NCBI GenBank assembly: GCA_017643305.1
Contig: JAEPNQ010000005.1
Coordinates: 1-64,000, forward strand
DNA: 64,000 nucleotides
Direction: 5' to 3'
Source: Marinibacterium sp.
GTDB taxonomy: Bacteria > Pseudomonadota > Alphaproteobacteria > Rhodobacterales > Rhodobacteraceae
Part shown: positions 42,867 to 52,331 of the stretch, piece after piece
Layout: every line of letters starts with the position of its first letter
Position numbering within the stretch: position 1 is the first letter of the stretch
Translations under genes and position numbers: made by a program
The notes under the pieces: model-generated
Told to the model about the DNA's origin: nothing
Seen by the model: the letters and a program-made list of their open reading frames with translations, nothing else
Database searches by the model: none

Positions 42867-44825
42867 ATGGCAACAGGTGCTGCCGGTTCGGGAATTGGCG
42901 CGATAGGCGTCGCTGGCGCAGGGGCCGCCGTGGCTGTTGTGGCCGCGGGCGGGCTGTATCTGGCTGGAGTGTTCACACCAGAGCCGGAACCACAGTCTGA
43001 CCCGGAATCTGTGATTCAGGTCGACCTGAACTCTCAGCCTGCCGCCACCCTGCAACCCGACCCTCAGCCTGCGCCTGAAGAAGAGCAGGTTGCTGCGCTG
43101 CCGCAACCGGAAGAAGCCAAACCACCCGTTTCCGACCCTGAAACACAGCTAAAGCCTCAGCCGGAACCGGAATTACCTTCGCTGGAGGCTCCGACATTTG
43201 ACGTGGTTCGCGTCGAACCTGATGGCTCTACTTTAGTGGCAGGCAAAGGCACGCCGGGCAGCACCGTTGCGATCCTGCTGGACAACGAAGAACAGGACGA
43301 ACAGGTCGCGGATGCGGTGGGAAAGTTCGTGAGCTTTCTCTTGCTAGAACCCAGCGATGCGGTGCGCGTCCTGACCCTGGTGGCCAAGCTTGACGGTCAG
43401 TCGCTGCTGGGACCGGACCAGATCATTCTCGCCCCGACGCCCGCACCGGTTGCGGTTGCGGCTGCTGACCCCACGCCGGAGCCCGAGCCGCCGGTCCCGC
43501 AGTCCGAGCCGGAAGCCGAATCAAAATCCGTCCGGGAACCGCAGGCTGAGACCGAAACTGCCGTGGCCGAGCCGATTGTTGAGCCGCAGGAAACGCCCGC
43601 AACACCGGAGCCTGCGGCGACAGAGACAGCAGAGGCTTCCGACCCTGCGCCGCAAGATCCACCTGCGTCAGACCCGGTTGAGGACCCTGCGCCGGAGATT
43701 ATTGCCGAACCCAAACCAACCGATCCGCAGCCCAGGGATGAGCCCAAGGCCGTCGCTTCGACTGAAAATCCGGAACCAGCTGCAGAACAGGTGGCCGCGC
43801 TGTCCAAAGACCCCGAGCCGGAACCGCCGGTGACCACAACTACCGCGACCTCGGACCCGGAGACCCCGGCCGAAGATAACCCGGTTGCAACCGAACAGAC
43901 GCAGGACCCCGCCCCGGAGCCGGAAACCGAACCCGCCTTGGATACTCCGGCCGAGGACACCCCTGTCGCAACCGAAAAGGCTCAGGAGCCCGACCCGAAG
44001 CCGGAAACTGAACCCGCCCCTGTCGCGGAACCGGAGCCGCAACCGGATCCGGCAGCCTCGGCCGTTGCAGCCCCGGTGGCCACAGACCTGGCGCAAGATA
44101 ACGCGTCGGAGCCCGAACTGGCCCCGGCCCCCGAACCGTCAGCAGAGCCGACCCCGCCCGCCGAAACTGCGCCGAAAGACGTGCAAGTCACGGTGGCCGA
44201 ACCCGGAAACCCGTCGGATGAACCGACCCCGGTCGCAACCTCCGCCAGTCCTGACCAGCCCGCCGCACCGGCCCCGGCTGCGATCACCGTCCTTAAGGCC
44301 ACCTCGGACGGGGTGGAGGTGTTGCAATCCGGCGCCGCGGACCGCCCGGTCGCGATGCAGGAAATCTCGCTCGATACGATCAGCTACAGCGAAGAAGGCG
44401 ACGTTCAGCTTGCAGGCCGCGCGCGCGTGCAATCGGTCGTCCGCATCTATCTGGACAACGAAGCCATCGCCGAACTGGTCGCTGACGACGAAGGCCGCTG
44501 GCGCGCCGTTCTCAATGGTATCGATCCGGGAGTTTACACCCTGCGGCTGGACGAAGTGGACGCGCTGGGCAAGGTCGTGAGCCGGATCGAAACCCCGTTC
44601 AAACGCGAAGCGCCCGAGGCCTTGCGTGCCGCTCAGCCCGATCGCGCGCCCGACCGCCCATTCGTGGGCGCGGTTACGGTGCAGAAGGGGGATACGCTGT
44701 GGGCCATCTCACGCGAAAGCTATGGTGAAGGCGTGCTCTATGCCCGCGTGTTCGAGGCCAACCGTGACCGCATTCGCAACCCCGACCTGATCTATCCCGG
44801 CCAGGTTTTCACCATCCCGGAATGA
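42867..44825 (+). CDS. long Pro/Glu-rich LysM-domain envelope protein
   Basis: A 652-residue protein. An N-terminal hydrophobic helix (GVAGAGAAVAVVAAGGLYLAG) anchors it in the membrane or acts as a signal. A beta-rich, Ig-like domain at about residues 108-190 (TLVAGKGTPGSTVAILLDNE) is followed by about 280 residues of Pro/Glu/Ala/Asp low complexity, then a second Ig-like domain (VQLAGRARVQSVVRIYLDNE) similar to the first, and a C-terminal LysM module (TVQKGDTLWAISRESYG ... LIYPGQVFTIP) that binds peptidoglycan. Probably spans from inner membrane to cell wall. I chose ATG 42867 over a GTG 18 bases upstream. Short, variable repeats suggest length polymorphism. Confidence 0.85.
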   Translation: MATGAAGSGIGAIGVAGAGAAVAVVAAGGLYLAGVFTPEPEPQSDPESVIQVDLNSQPAATLQPDPQPAPEEEQVAALPQPEEAKPPVSDPETQLKPQPEPELPSLEAPTFDVVRVEPDGSTLVAGKGTPGSTVAILLDNEEQDEQVADAVGKFVSFLLLEPSDAVRVLTLVAKLDGQSLLGPDQIILAPTPAPVAVAAADPTPEPEPPVPQSEPEAESKSVREPQAETETAVAEPIVEPQETPATPEPAATETAEASDPAPQDPPASDPVEDPAPEIIAEPKPTDPQPRDEPKAVASTENPEPAAEQVAALSKDPEPEPPVTTTTATSDPETPAEDNPVATEQTQDPAPEPETEPALDTPAEDTPVATEKAQEPDPKPETEPAPVAEPEPQPDPAASAVAAPVATDLAQDNASEPELAPAPEPSAEPTPPAETAPKDVQVTVAEPGNPSDEPTPVATSASPDQPAAPAPAAITVLKATSDGVEVLQSGAADRPVAMQEISLDTISYSEEGDVQLAGRARVQSVVRIYLDNEAIAELVADDEGRWRAVLNGIDPGVYTLRLDEVDALGKVVSRIETPFKREAPEALRAAQPDRAPDRPFVGAVTVQKGDTLWAISRESYGEGVLYARVFEANRDRIRNPDLIYPGQVFTIPE

Positions 44826-44910
44826 TCTGGCCCCACCGCCGCTGGCGAAAGCCGGTGGCAGGGCCTATTTGGGATAAAGAACACCAGCACCAAGGCAAGG
44901 CCGGGGCAGC

Positions 44911-46716
44911 ATGAACAAGTCTTCGATCCGATACGCGGAACGCCGGTCCGGCATGCGCACGCTGCGCAAGGTCGCGCCCTATATCTGGCCGCGCAAAGGC
45001 CACGTATGGGTCAAGCGACGCGTCGTGATCGCGCTGCTTCTGCTGCTTTGTTCCAAGCTCATCGCCGTCTATATACCGGTGCTCTACCGCGACGCCGTGG
45101 ATGTTTTGGCCAAGGAAGGCGTGCCGACGCTGGCGCTGGGCGCGGTTGGGCTGACCGTGGCCTATGGCGTGGCGCGGCTGCTCAATGTCGGCTTCCAGCA
45201 ATTGCGCGACGTGGTCTTTGCTCCGGTGGCACAGCGGGCGCTGCGCCGTCTGGCGCTGGAAACCTTTCGCCATATTCACCGCCTGTCCATGCGCTATCAC
45301 ATCACGCGCAAGACCGGCGGGCTGAGCCGCGTTATCGAACGCGGCGTGAAAGGCGTGGAATTCCTGCTGCGTTTCCTGATTTTCTCCATTGGGCCGCTGT
45401 TTCTGGAACTGGCGCTGGTTGCGATTATTCTGACCGTTTATTTCGACGCCTGGTACCTGCTGATCGTCGGCGGGACCATCGCGCTCTATATCTGGTTCAC
45501 CTTTGCGGTCACCGAATGGCGGGTCCAGCTGCGCCGGGAGATGAACGATCAGGACACCGACGCTAACCAGAAGGCCATCGACAGTCTGCTGAACTTTGAA
45601 ACGGTCAAATATTTCGGGGCCGAGGAGCGCGAAGCTGCGCGGTATGATAGCGCGATGCGCCAATATGAAGTCGCCGCGCTGAAAACCTCCTATTCGCTGG
45701 CCTTCCTGAATTTTGGGCAATCCTTGCTTATAACCTCCGGCCTGGTCGGAATCATGGTGCTGGCCGCGCTGGGGGTGCAGGCGGGCAAACTGACAGTGGG
45801 CGATTTTGTGATGGTCAATGCCTACATGATCCAGATCACCGTGCCGTTGAACTTCCTCGGAACGGTCTATCGGGAAATCCGGCAGGCGCTGGTGGATATG
45901 GGCGAAATGTTCGATCTGCTGGAGCAGCCCGAAGAGGTCTCGGACCGTACCGGCGCCACTGAGCTGAAAATTGATGGCGGGCAGATCGAACTGGACGATG
46001 TGCATTTTGGTTACGAGGCCGATCGCGATATCCTGCGCGGCGTGTCGCTGACCGTACCCGCCGGACAGACCGTGGCCATCGTGGGAGCGACCGGGTCGGG
46101 CAAATCCACCATTGGGCGTTTGTTGTTCCGGTTCTATGACGTTACCGCCGGGGCCATGCGCATCGACGGGCAGGACTTGCGCGATGTGACCCAGTCCAGC
46201 CTGCATGCGGCTATTGGCGTGGTGCCGCAGGATACCGTGCTGTTCAACGACACGATCCGCTACAACATCGCCTATGGCCGCGACGGGGCCACGCAGGATC
46301 AGATCGAAGCCGCAGCGCGCGCCGCCCAAATCCACGATTTTATCGCGGCCCTGCCGCAGGGCTATGATACGCCCGTGGGTGAACGTGGCCTGAAATTATC
46401 GGGCGGGGAAAAGCAGCGCGTGGGTATCGCCCGCACCTTGCTGAAAGACCCGCCGATCCTGCTGCTGGATGAAGCGACCTCTGCGCTGGATACGGATACC
46501 GAGCACGAGATCAAGGATGCGCTGGCCCGCGCGGGGCAGGGACGCACTGTCATCACCATCGCGCACCGGCTCAGCACGATTGCCGAGGCCGACCAGATCG
46601 TAGTGCTTGAAAAAGGCGAGATTGCCGAACAGGGCGGCCATGACGAATTGCTGGCAGCGGATGGGCGGTATGCACATTTGTGGCAGTTGCAACAGGCGGA
46701 CCAGACCGCTGCCTAG
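44911..46716 (+). CDS. Atm1-type ABC exporter (fused permease-ATPase)
   Basis: A 601-residue half-transporter that dimerises. Six membrane helices in the first 320 residues with the Atm1 signature LSRVIERGVKGVEFLLRF and NQKAIDSLLNFETVKYFGAE, then an ATPase with Walker A GATGSGKSTIGRLL, signature LSGGEKQRVGIARTLL and Walker B ILLLDEATSALD. Alphaproteobacterial relatives export glutathione-bound metals or a sulfur compound linked to Fe-S assembly; which applies is not visible. A hairpin follows the stop. Confidence 0.92.
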   Translation: MNKSSIRYAERRSGMRTLRKVAPYIWPRKGHVWVKRRVVIALLLLLCSKLIAVYIPVLYRDAVDVLAKEGVPTLALGAVGLTVAYGVARLLNVGFQQLRDVVFAPVAQRALRRLALETFRHIHRLSMRYHITRKTGGLSRVIERGVKGVEFLLRFLIFSIGPLFLELALVAIILTVYFDAWYLLIVGGTIALYIWFTFAVTEWRVQLRREMNDQDTDANQKAIDSLLNFETVKYFGAEEREAARYDSAMRQYEVAALKTSYSLAFLNFGQSLLITSGLVGIMVLAALGVQAGKLTVGDFVMVNAYMIQITVPLNFLGTVYREIRQALVDMGEMFDLLEQPEEVSDRTGATELKIDGGQIELDDVHFGYEADRDILRGVSLTVPAGQTVAIVGATGSGKSTIGRLLFRFYDVTAGAMRIDGQDLRDVTQSSLHAAIGVVPQDTVLFNDTIRYNIAYGRDGATQDQIEAAARAAQIHDFIAALPQGYDTPVGERGLKLSGGEKQRVGIARTLLKDPPILLLDEATSALDTDTEHEIKDALARAGQGRTVITIAHRLSTIAEADQIVVLEKGEIAEQGGHDELLAADGRYAHLWQLQQADQTAA

Positions 46717-46721
46717 GGGGT

Positions 46722-46746
46722 GGAAAAGTTTTTGGAAAAACCTTTC
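46722..46746 (+). terminator. palindrome after the Atm1-type gene, possible terminator
   Basis: GGAAAAGTTTTT and AAAAACCTTTCC form a 12-bp arm with one mismatch and a two-base loop, a few bases after the stop. No T run follows, so it may be a processing or repeat element. From here to the RND gene (about 270 bp) I see only a weak inverted repeat and no gene. Confidence 0.5.
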
Positions 46747-47015
46747 CCGCGTGTTTTGGAACGATTGCGCAAAATCAAGCCCCTGAATGTCCAGACTTGG
46801 GCGCAGCACGCCGATGATCCGGGCGCATGAAGGATTGATGCGCCCGCAAGATGCCGCTGTCGGTGCGTGTGATGCTGGCCGGTTAGACCCGGGTCAGCGC
46901 ATCGCCCTTCCGGAATCGTATCAGGGATGTCCCTGACCGTGGGTACGTCGGGAGAGCCACAGCCGGAGTTCCAGACCACGCGCATACCTCTCCCTTATCT
47001 GTTTGGCCCCTGCCG

Positions 47016-50000
47016 CTATTCGGCCGCTCTCAACGGGGTCCGTGTCTTCATCTGCTGGTAGTCCCGGTCTGATGCGTATTGGACCTCCGCTGGTTCCGAA
47101 AGATCGTCCCAGATGATTTCCGGCGCCTTGAGCTGGCGAGCGGCCTTGCGCACGGCCCAGTCGCGGGCGATGCGGCTGCGGCGGCCACCGGTGATGCGCG
47201 CGATCAACCGGAACAGCCCCACCGCATAGGTCCAGAACCAGACTCGCACAGCCAGGAAAGACGGCGTCACGATCAGCGTCAGCACCGTGGCCACGCCCAG
47301 CCCGAACACCACCGCCGTAGCCAGCTGCTTCCACCACAGCGCCGTGGGGCTGTCGATGGAATAGCCGCCGCTGATGAAATCCAGCGAAAGGCCGAACATC
47401 ATCGGGGCCAAACCGGCCATGGTTGTGATCGTGGTCAACAAAACGGGCCGAATGCGCGATTCCGCCGTGCGGGTGATCGCTTCGATCCGCGGCATGTAGC
47501 GCGAATATTCCTGATAGGTGTCGATCAGAACAATGTTGTTGTTCACCACGATCCCGGCCAGAGCAACAATTCCAGTTCCGGTCATGATGATCGAAAACGC
47601 CTGATCCATCACAAGCATCCCGATCAGCACGCCCGTGGTGGACAGCACCACCGCCAGCAGCACGAGAAACGAGTTGTAGAAGCTGTTGAACTGCGCCAGC
47701 AGGATGATGAACATGAGCCCCAGCGCACCCAGGAAAGCGTTTTGCAGGAAGGCCTGGCTTTCCGCCTCTTCTTCCTGGTCGCCAGTCCATTCCCATTCCA
47801 ACGCCGGGTTGAATGGGTTGGTGTCCAGCCAAGTTGTCAGATGCTGGATGCGATCGCCCGGCGTCATAGACACCAGCTGCGCATCGCCCGCGCCGACGGT
47901 GTTCCGCAGTTCATTCACCGAGCCTTCAAAGATCTCGACCACTTCGTAACGTTCGCCATTGGGGCCCGTGACAACCTCTGCCTTGACCGGCACGCCGTCG
48001 TCTAGCTTCTGCAGGATCGCCAGGTCGCCGTCCCCGCTGGCGGAAACCACCCGCCACAGCCCTGGCAGCACATCCGCCTTCACATCGAAATACCGCAGCT
48101 GGTCGACCCGGTTGATGGAGGCCAGTTTCTTCACCGGCTCCCGGGTCACAAAATTGGCCAGCGGCACCAGCCCTTCGGCAGTGCGCACCTTCAACGCGTC
48201 CAGCGTGCTCAGCACACGGTTTTGGTCGGGCAGGCGCACGCGGATCTCGATTTCCTCGTCCGAGGTGTCCACGCGCATTGTGTCTAGCAGGATGCCGCGC
48301 GTCACCAGCTGCACCATGCCGCCCACGGTGGCCACGTCCGCGCCATAGCGTCCGGCGGCCTCCACATCGACATTGATCTGCCAGTCAATCCCCGGCAGCG
48401 GCAAGCTGTCTTCGATCAGAGTCAGGCCCGGCGTCTGTTCGAACTGCACCCGGGCGACTGTGGTGGCGTCAATCAGGTCATCCCAGTTGTCGCCCTTGAT
48501 CCGCAGATGTACGGGCTTGGCCGAGGCAGGGCCTTGTGTCAGCGGACGCAATTCCACCTCAAAACCGGGCAGCTTGGCCAGTTCGGCATTCAGCTGGTCA
48601 ATTACCAGGTCCCCGTCAAATTCGGGGGAGGAGATTTCGCGTTCGAACCGCCCGCCCAGGAAGGGTTCCTTGGCCGTGGGACGGTCTTCCCAAGGGATGA
48701 TTTCAAACTGCACCTGGCCAACCGTGTCCGGCGGGGTGCCCGCGCCGCTGGCATCCGTGTTCAGCCCGCCATTGCCGGCAAAAGAAAACACATTGATCAC
48801 AGCCGGGTGCATGCCTATCACCTCTTCGGTGATGCGGACCATTTCGTCCTGTTCGGTCAGGGACAGGTTGCCGCGCGCCCTGACATAGGCCGTGGCTTGT
48901 TCCGGTTCGGATGCAACGAAAAATTCAACGCCATTGTTATTCTGGCCAAAATATCCAAACACGCTGACCACGGCAAAACCCACCGCCGCGATGGTGACGA
49001 TCGGCATGATCGGATTTCCCGCGATCAGGTGGATGATCCAGCCAAAGGGCGAGCGCCTGTAACCGGAGGTGATGCGCTTGCGTTGAAACTCAATCCGGGC
49101 CGCGCCCAATGTGACTGACGCCGCAAAGGCGAACAGCAGGAACATGACTGTGCCCACTAGTGACCCGACCACCGCCCCGGTTTCGGGCGGCAGCAGGTAA
49201 TGTGGGTTCAGCACCTGCATCGCCGCCAGGAACATGCCGTAGAGGACAACAGGCACCAGCGCCGCGCGGATGATCCAGGGCAGGCGCGCGCGCAGCGCAT
49301 CGGACATGTTCCCAAATACCCGGCTGATGCGGCCGGTCACACCGCCCATGACAGGCAGGTAAACCAGCGCCACAACCAGCGACGCGGACAAAACAAAGAT
49401 CAAGGTGACCGGCAGCATGCCCATGAATTCGCCGGGTACACCGGGCCAGAACAGCATGGGCAGAAAGGCGCAGAGAGTCGTCGCTGTGGATGACACCACC
49501 GGCCAGAACATGCGCTTGGCCGCTTCCACATAGGCGTGCATCGGGCCGGAGCCTTCCTTGATGCGTTTGTCGGCATATTCCACGATCACGATCGCACCAT
49601 CTACCAACATCCCCACCGCTAGGATCAGGCCGAACATCACGATGTTGGAAATCGACACGCCCATCACCGCCAGCAACGCAAAACACAACAGGAAAGACGT
49701 CGGGATCGCAAAGCCCACCAGCAATGCGGCGCGGCTGCCCAAAGCGGATAGGACCACGATCATCACCAGCGCAATTGCCGTCAGGACCGATCCTTCCAAC
49801 TGGCTGACCATGGAATTTACCACGCGGCTTTGGTCGTTAGACGTGCCAACCTTCAGCGCGGCCTGCAATTCCTTCGGCCACTTCTTCTGGCTTTCCTCCA
49901 GCGTCGCTTTGACCAGATCGACCGTGTCGATCAGGTTATAGCCTTTGCGCTTGACCACCTGCAGGGCCACGGTTTTCTCGCCATTGAACCGGGCGGTTCC

Positions 50001-50804
50001 GCCGCGGTCTTCGAAGGTGAAGTTGATCTCGGCGAGATCTCCCAGCGTCACGACCCGGTCGCCATTGGTCTTGATCGGCAACTGGTAAATATCGCGCGCG
50101 TCGTCAAACGATGACGGGATCTTTACAGAAAATGTGCCGCTTTCGGTTTCCACCTCGCCCGCGGCGATGAGCTGGTTGTTGTTCACCACTACATTGATCA
50201 GTTCACCAGCAGTAACGTTATAGGCTTCCAGACGTAGCGGGTCGATGATGACCTCGACCATCTCATCACGGCTGCCCGCGATCCCGGCCTCGAGAATTGG
50301 GTCGAGCGACTCCAGATCATCCTGCAGTTCCTTGGCGACACGCGCCATGGTCCGTTCCGGCACCGCACCAGTTAGGTTCACAATGATGATCGGGAATTCA
50401 GAGAAGTTGAATTCATTCAGCGAATATTTTTCGGCGCCTTCAGGGAACGCGGCCTCAGCCGTGTTCATCGCATCGCGCACCTCTGCCAGCGTGGCAGCCT
50501 TATCCCAGCCAAACTCAAACTCGAGGATGATGTTGGCATAGTTTTCCGCCGCGGTGGCGGTCATCTTGTCCAGGCCGTCCAGGTCGGTCAGCTCCGTTTC
50601 CATCGGCTTGACCAGCAGGCTTTCGCTGTCTTCTGCGGAAATACCCGGAAAATGCACCGACACGATCAAAACCGGGACTTGAATGTCCGGTTCGCCTTCT
50701 TTTGGCAGGGAAACATAGGAAAACCCGCCAATTAGGATCGACAGGATGATGAAGGCAACCACCATCCGTGCCCGGGACGCGGCCCAGTCGACGATGCCGG
50801 TCAT
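47016..50804 (-). CDS. RND efflux permease (AcrB/HAE-like)
   Basis: A 1262-residue inner-membrane pump, proton-driven. It has the RND topology: twelve hydrophobic helices with large periplasmic loops after the first and seventh. The charged TM4 segment reads MLVDGAIVIVEYADKR, with a single Asp where AcrB has two. It is about 200 residues longer than typical AcrB (about 1050), with extra sequence at the C-terminus and around the middle, as seen in some marine alphaproteobacterial homologues (from memory). It overlaps its adaptor gene by ATGA. No outer-membrane factor gene is adjacent. Substrates unknown. Confidence 0.92.
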   Translation of the reverse strand: MTGIVDWAASRARMVVAFIILSILIGGFSYVSLPKEGEPDIQVPVLIVSVHFPGISAEDSESLLVKPMETELTDLDGLDKMTATAAENYANIILEFEFGWDKAATLAEVRDAMNTAEAAFPEGAEKYSLNEFNFSEFPIIIVNLTGAVPERTMARVAKELQDDLESLDPILEAGIAGSRDEMVEVIIDPLRLEAYNVTAGELINVVVNNNQLIAAGEVETESGTFSVKIPSSFDDARDIYQLPIKTNGDRVVTLGDLAEINFTFEDRGGTARFNGEKTVALQVVKRKGYNLIDTVDLVKATLEESQKKWPKELQAALKVGTSNDQSRVVNSMVSQLEGSVLTAIALVMIVVLSALGSRAALLVGFAIPTSFLLCFALLAVMGVSISNIVMFGLILAVGMLVDGAIVIVEYADKRIKEGSGPMHAYVEAAKRMFWPVVSSTATTLCAFLPMLFWPGVPGEFMGMLPVTLIFVLSASLVVALVYLPVMGGVTGRISRVFGNMSDALRARLPWIIRAALVPVVLYGMFLAAMQVLNPHYLLPPETGAVVGSLVGTVMFLLFAFAASVTLGAARIEFQRKRITSGYRRSPFGWIIHLIAGNPIMPIVTIAAVGFAVVSVFGYFGQNNNGVEFFVASEPEQATAYVRARGNLSLTEQDEMVRITEEVIGMHPAVINVFSFAGNGGLNTDASGAGTPPDTVGQVQFEIIPWEDRPTAKEPFLGGRFEREISSPEFDGDLVIDQLNAELAKLPGFEVELRPLTQGPASAKPVHLRIKGDNWDDLIDATTVARVQFEQTPGLTLIEDSLPLPGIDWQINVDVEAAGRYGADVATVGGMVQLVTRGILLDTMRVDTSDEEIEIRVRLPDQNRVLSTLDALKVRTAEGLVPLANFVTREPVKKLASINRVDQLRYFDVKADVLPGLWRVVSASGDGDLAILQKLDDGVPVKAEVVTGPNGERYEVVEIFEGSVNELRNTVGAGDAQLVSMTPGDRIQHLTTWLDTNPFNPALEWEWTGDQEEEAESQAFLQNAFLGALGLMFIILLAQFNSFYNSFLVLLAVVLSTTGVLIGMLVMDQAFSIIMTGTGIVALAGIVVNNNIVLIDTYQEYSRYMPRIEAITRTAESRIRPVLLTTITTMAGLAPMMFGLSLDFISGGYSIDSPTALWWKQLATAVVFGLGVATVLTLIVTPSFLAVRVWFWTYAVGLFRLIARITGGRRSRIARDWAVRKAARQLKAPEIIWDDLSEPAEVQYASDRDYQQMKTRTPLRAAE

Positions 50805-52057
50805 TGCGCGGCCTCCTGGTATGTCGGGGTGACCCGGACACCTTCTGTGACAAACTCCTGTCCGACGACGATGATGTCAGCCACATCTTCCGGCCCCGAT
50901 ATCCAGATTCCGTCGGTCTGGTCGCGCAGGACCTTGACTGGCTGGAACCGCACTGTGTCGCTCAGGTCCACGATCCGGACACCCAGCAAGCCTTCATTGT
51001 TCAGTGTAAGGGATGATTGCGGCACAAAATGCGCCTTGGCACCCTGCGCGCGAACGAGGATCTCGGCAGTCTGGCCGTCGCGAATGCTCCGATCGCTGTT
51101 TTCCACCAGAATTTCCACCTCAAAGGTGCGGGTCAGCGGATCTGCGCTGCGGCTCACGAACACGACCTGCCCCTGAACCTGACGGCCTGAGGCCAGCTTG
51201 GCCCCGGCCATCGCGCCCAGTTCGACGCGGTTGACTTCGGTTTCCGGCACATATCCCACCAGTTTGATCGGGTTCAATTGGATCACCGTCGCGCACAGTG
51301 CGCCGGGCTGCAGCAGGCTGCCCAGTTCTGCCGCGTCGGATTCCAGCAGCCCGTCAAAGGGCGCGGTGATGGTAAGCCGGTCAATTTCACGCTTGGCCAG
51401 CGCAACGGCAGCAGCGGCCGCTTCGATCCCCGATTGCGTGGCATCCAGCCCCGATGTCGCTGAGGCAACAGACGCTTCTGCCGCGCGAACCGAGGCTTCG
51501 GTGGACTTCAACCGCGTTTCCGTAGCATGGCCGCCTTCGATCAGCTTGTTGGCCGCGTTGTAATTCACCTTGGCCTCGGCCAACTTGGCTTCGGCTTCCG
51601 CCAACTTGGCTTGCGCTTCGGGCACGCGGCTCTGCGCTTCGTTCAGACGGGCGCGCGCTTCGGCCAGTGACGCCTGCCGAGTGCCTGGATCCAGTTTGCA
51701 AAGCACATCGCCTTTGGTCACGCTCGCGCCTTTGCGCATTGGTTCCGAGATAACGATGGCAGATGTTTCGGCCTGCACGTTGACCTGCCGGTTTGCCCTG
51801 GTCTGGCCACGCAGGACTACGGCGCTGTCCACAGTTTGCGCGGTGGACTGTAGCACGACAACGCCAATCGCAGCTGGCTGCACTGCGTCAGCCACGACCA
51901 CATCGCCGGTGTCCTCCGACGGCGCGGTTTCGCTTTCTTCTGCTTGTGCAGTGTCTGGCGTGCTCCGGGCGAAAGCCAGCAAACGGTCCCTCTCCAGCAC
52001 CAAACCGTACATGGCCACAGCCACGATTATCGCGGTGATGAATGGTATCAATCGCAT
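50801..52057 (-). CDS. RND efflux adaptor (membrane fusion protein)
   Basis: Periplasmic adaptor linking the pump to an outer-membrane channel, 418 residues. An N-terminal membrane anchor (LIPFITAIIVAVAMYGLVL) is followed by a lipoyl half (QAETSAIVISEPMRKGASV), a long coiled coil of Ala/Glu/Lys repeats at about 125-215 (EAQSRVPEAQAKLAEAEAKL), the second lipoyl half (LTITAPFDGLLESDAAELGS) and a beta-barrel. It is transcribed before the pump gene. The leader contains an AACT-N4-AGTT palindrome that could bind a TetR-type repressor. Confidence 0.92.
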   Translation of the reverse strand: MRLIPFITAIIVAVAMYGLVLERDRLLAFARSTPDTAQAEESETAPSEDTGDVVVADAVQPAAIGVVVLQSTAQTVDSAVVLRGQTRANRQVNVQAETSAIVISEPMRKGASVTKGDVLCKLDPGTRQASLAEARARLNEAQSRVPEAQAKLAEAEAKLAEAKVNYNAANKLIEGGHATETRLKSTEASVRAAEASVASATSGLDATQSGIEAAAAAVALAKREIDRLTITAPFDGLLESDAAELGSLLQPGALCATVIQLNPIKLVGYVPETEVNRVELGAMAGAKLASGRQVQGQVVFVSRSADPLTRTFEVEILVENSDRSIRDGQTAEILVRAQGAKAHFVPQSSLTLNNEGLLGVRIVDLSDTVRFQPVKVLRDQTDGIWISGPEDVADIIVVGQEFVTEGVRVTPTYQEAAQ

Positions 52058-52145
52058 AATGTATCGTCCTAACCAGCAGATTGCCGCCCTGACCAGTCAA
52101 CTCGCCTCAGGCACCTTGGTCGTGATATAGAGCGCCCGGACGCTA

Positions 52146-52157
52146 AACTAACCAGTT
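52146..52157. promoter_or_regulatory. possible TetR-type operator upstream of the RND operon
   Basis: AACTAACCAGTT is an inverted repeat (AACT-N4-AGTT) about 90 bp upstream of the adaptor start. A second, longer near-palindrome ACTTGTGCAAGT lies at 52178-52189. TetR-family repressors commonly control RND operons and bind such sites, but no tetR gene is in the window. Confidence 0.3.
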
Positions 52158-52260
52158 CAGAATAATTTTTTTTGCGGACTTGTGCAAGTTGGCCACTCTG
52201 TAAGGCCTGCGACCACTTGGCTTGCCGGGGTCATCCCTGTAAGAGAAGGCAGGTTCGCGC

Positions 52261-52291
52261 CTGAAAATCAGGCAAAAGGGCTGAAAATCAG
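52261..52291. promoter_or_regulatory. two identical 11-bp palindromes 20 bp apart
   Basis: CTGAAAATCAG occurs at 52261-52271 and again at 52281-52291. Each is an inverted repeat (CTGA-AAA-TCAG), and their centres lie 20 bp apart, about two helical turns, 41-71 bp before the next start. This looks like a cooperative repressor or activator site for the yfgM-like-bamB-der genes. A related CCTGAAATCAGG occurs at 57160-57171, before the HhH gene. Confidence 0.45.
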
Positions 52292-52331
52292 ACCTTTGAG
52301 CCAATAACGGGCAGGCCAATCGGGGGCAGGG

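Noticed and set aside
44809..46335. 508-codon minus-strand frame opposite the Atm1-type exporter
   Set aside because: The plus strand encodes complete Walker A, signature and Walker B motifs; the antisense frame is a shadow.
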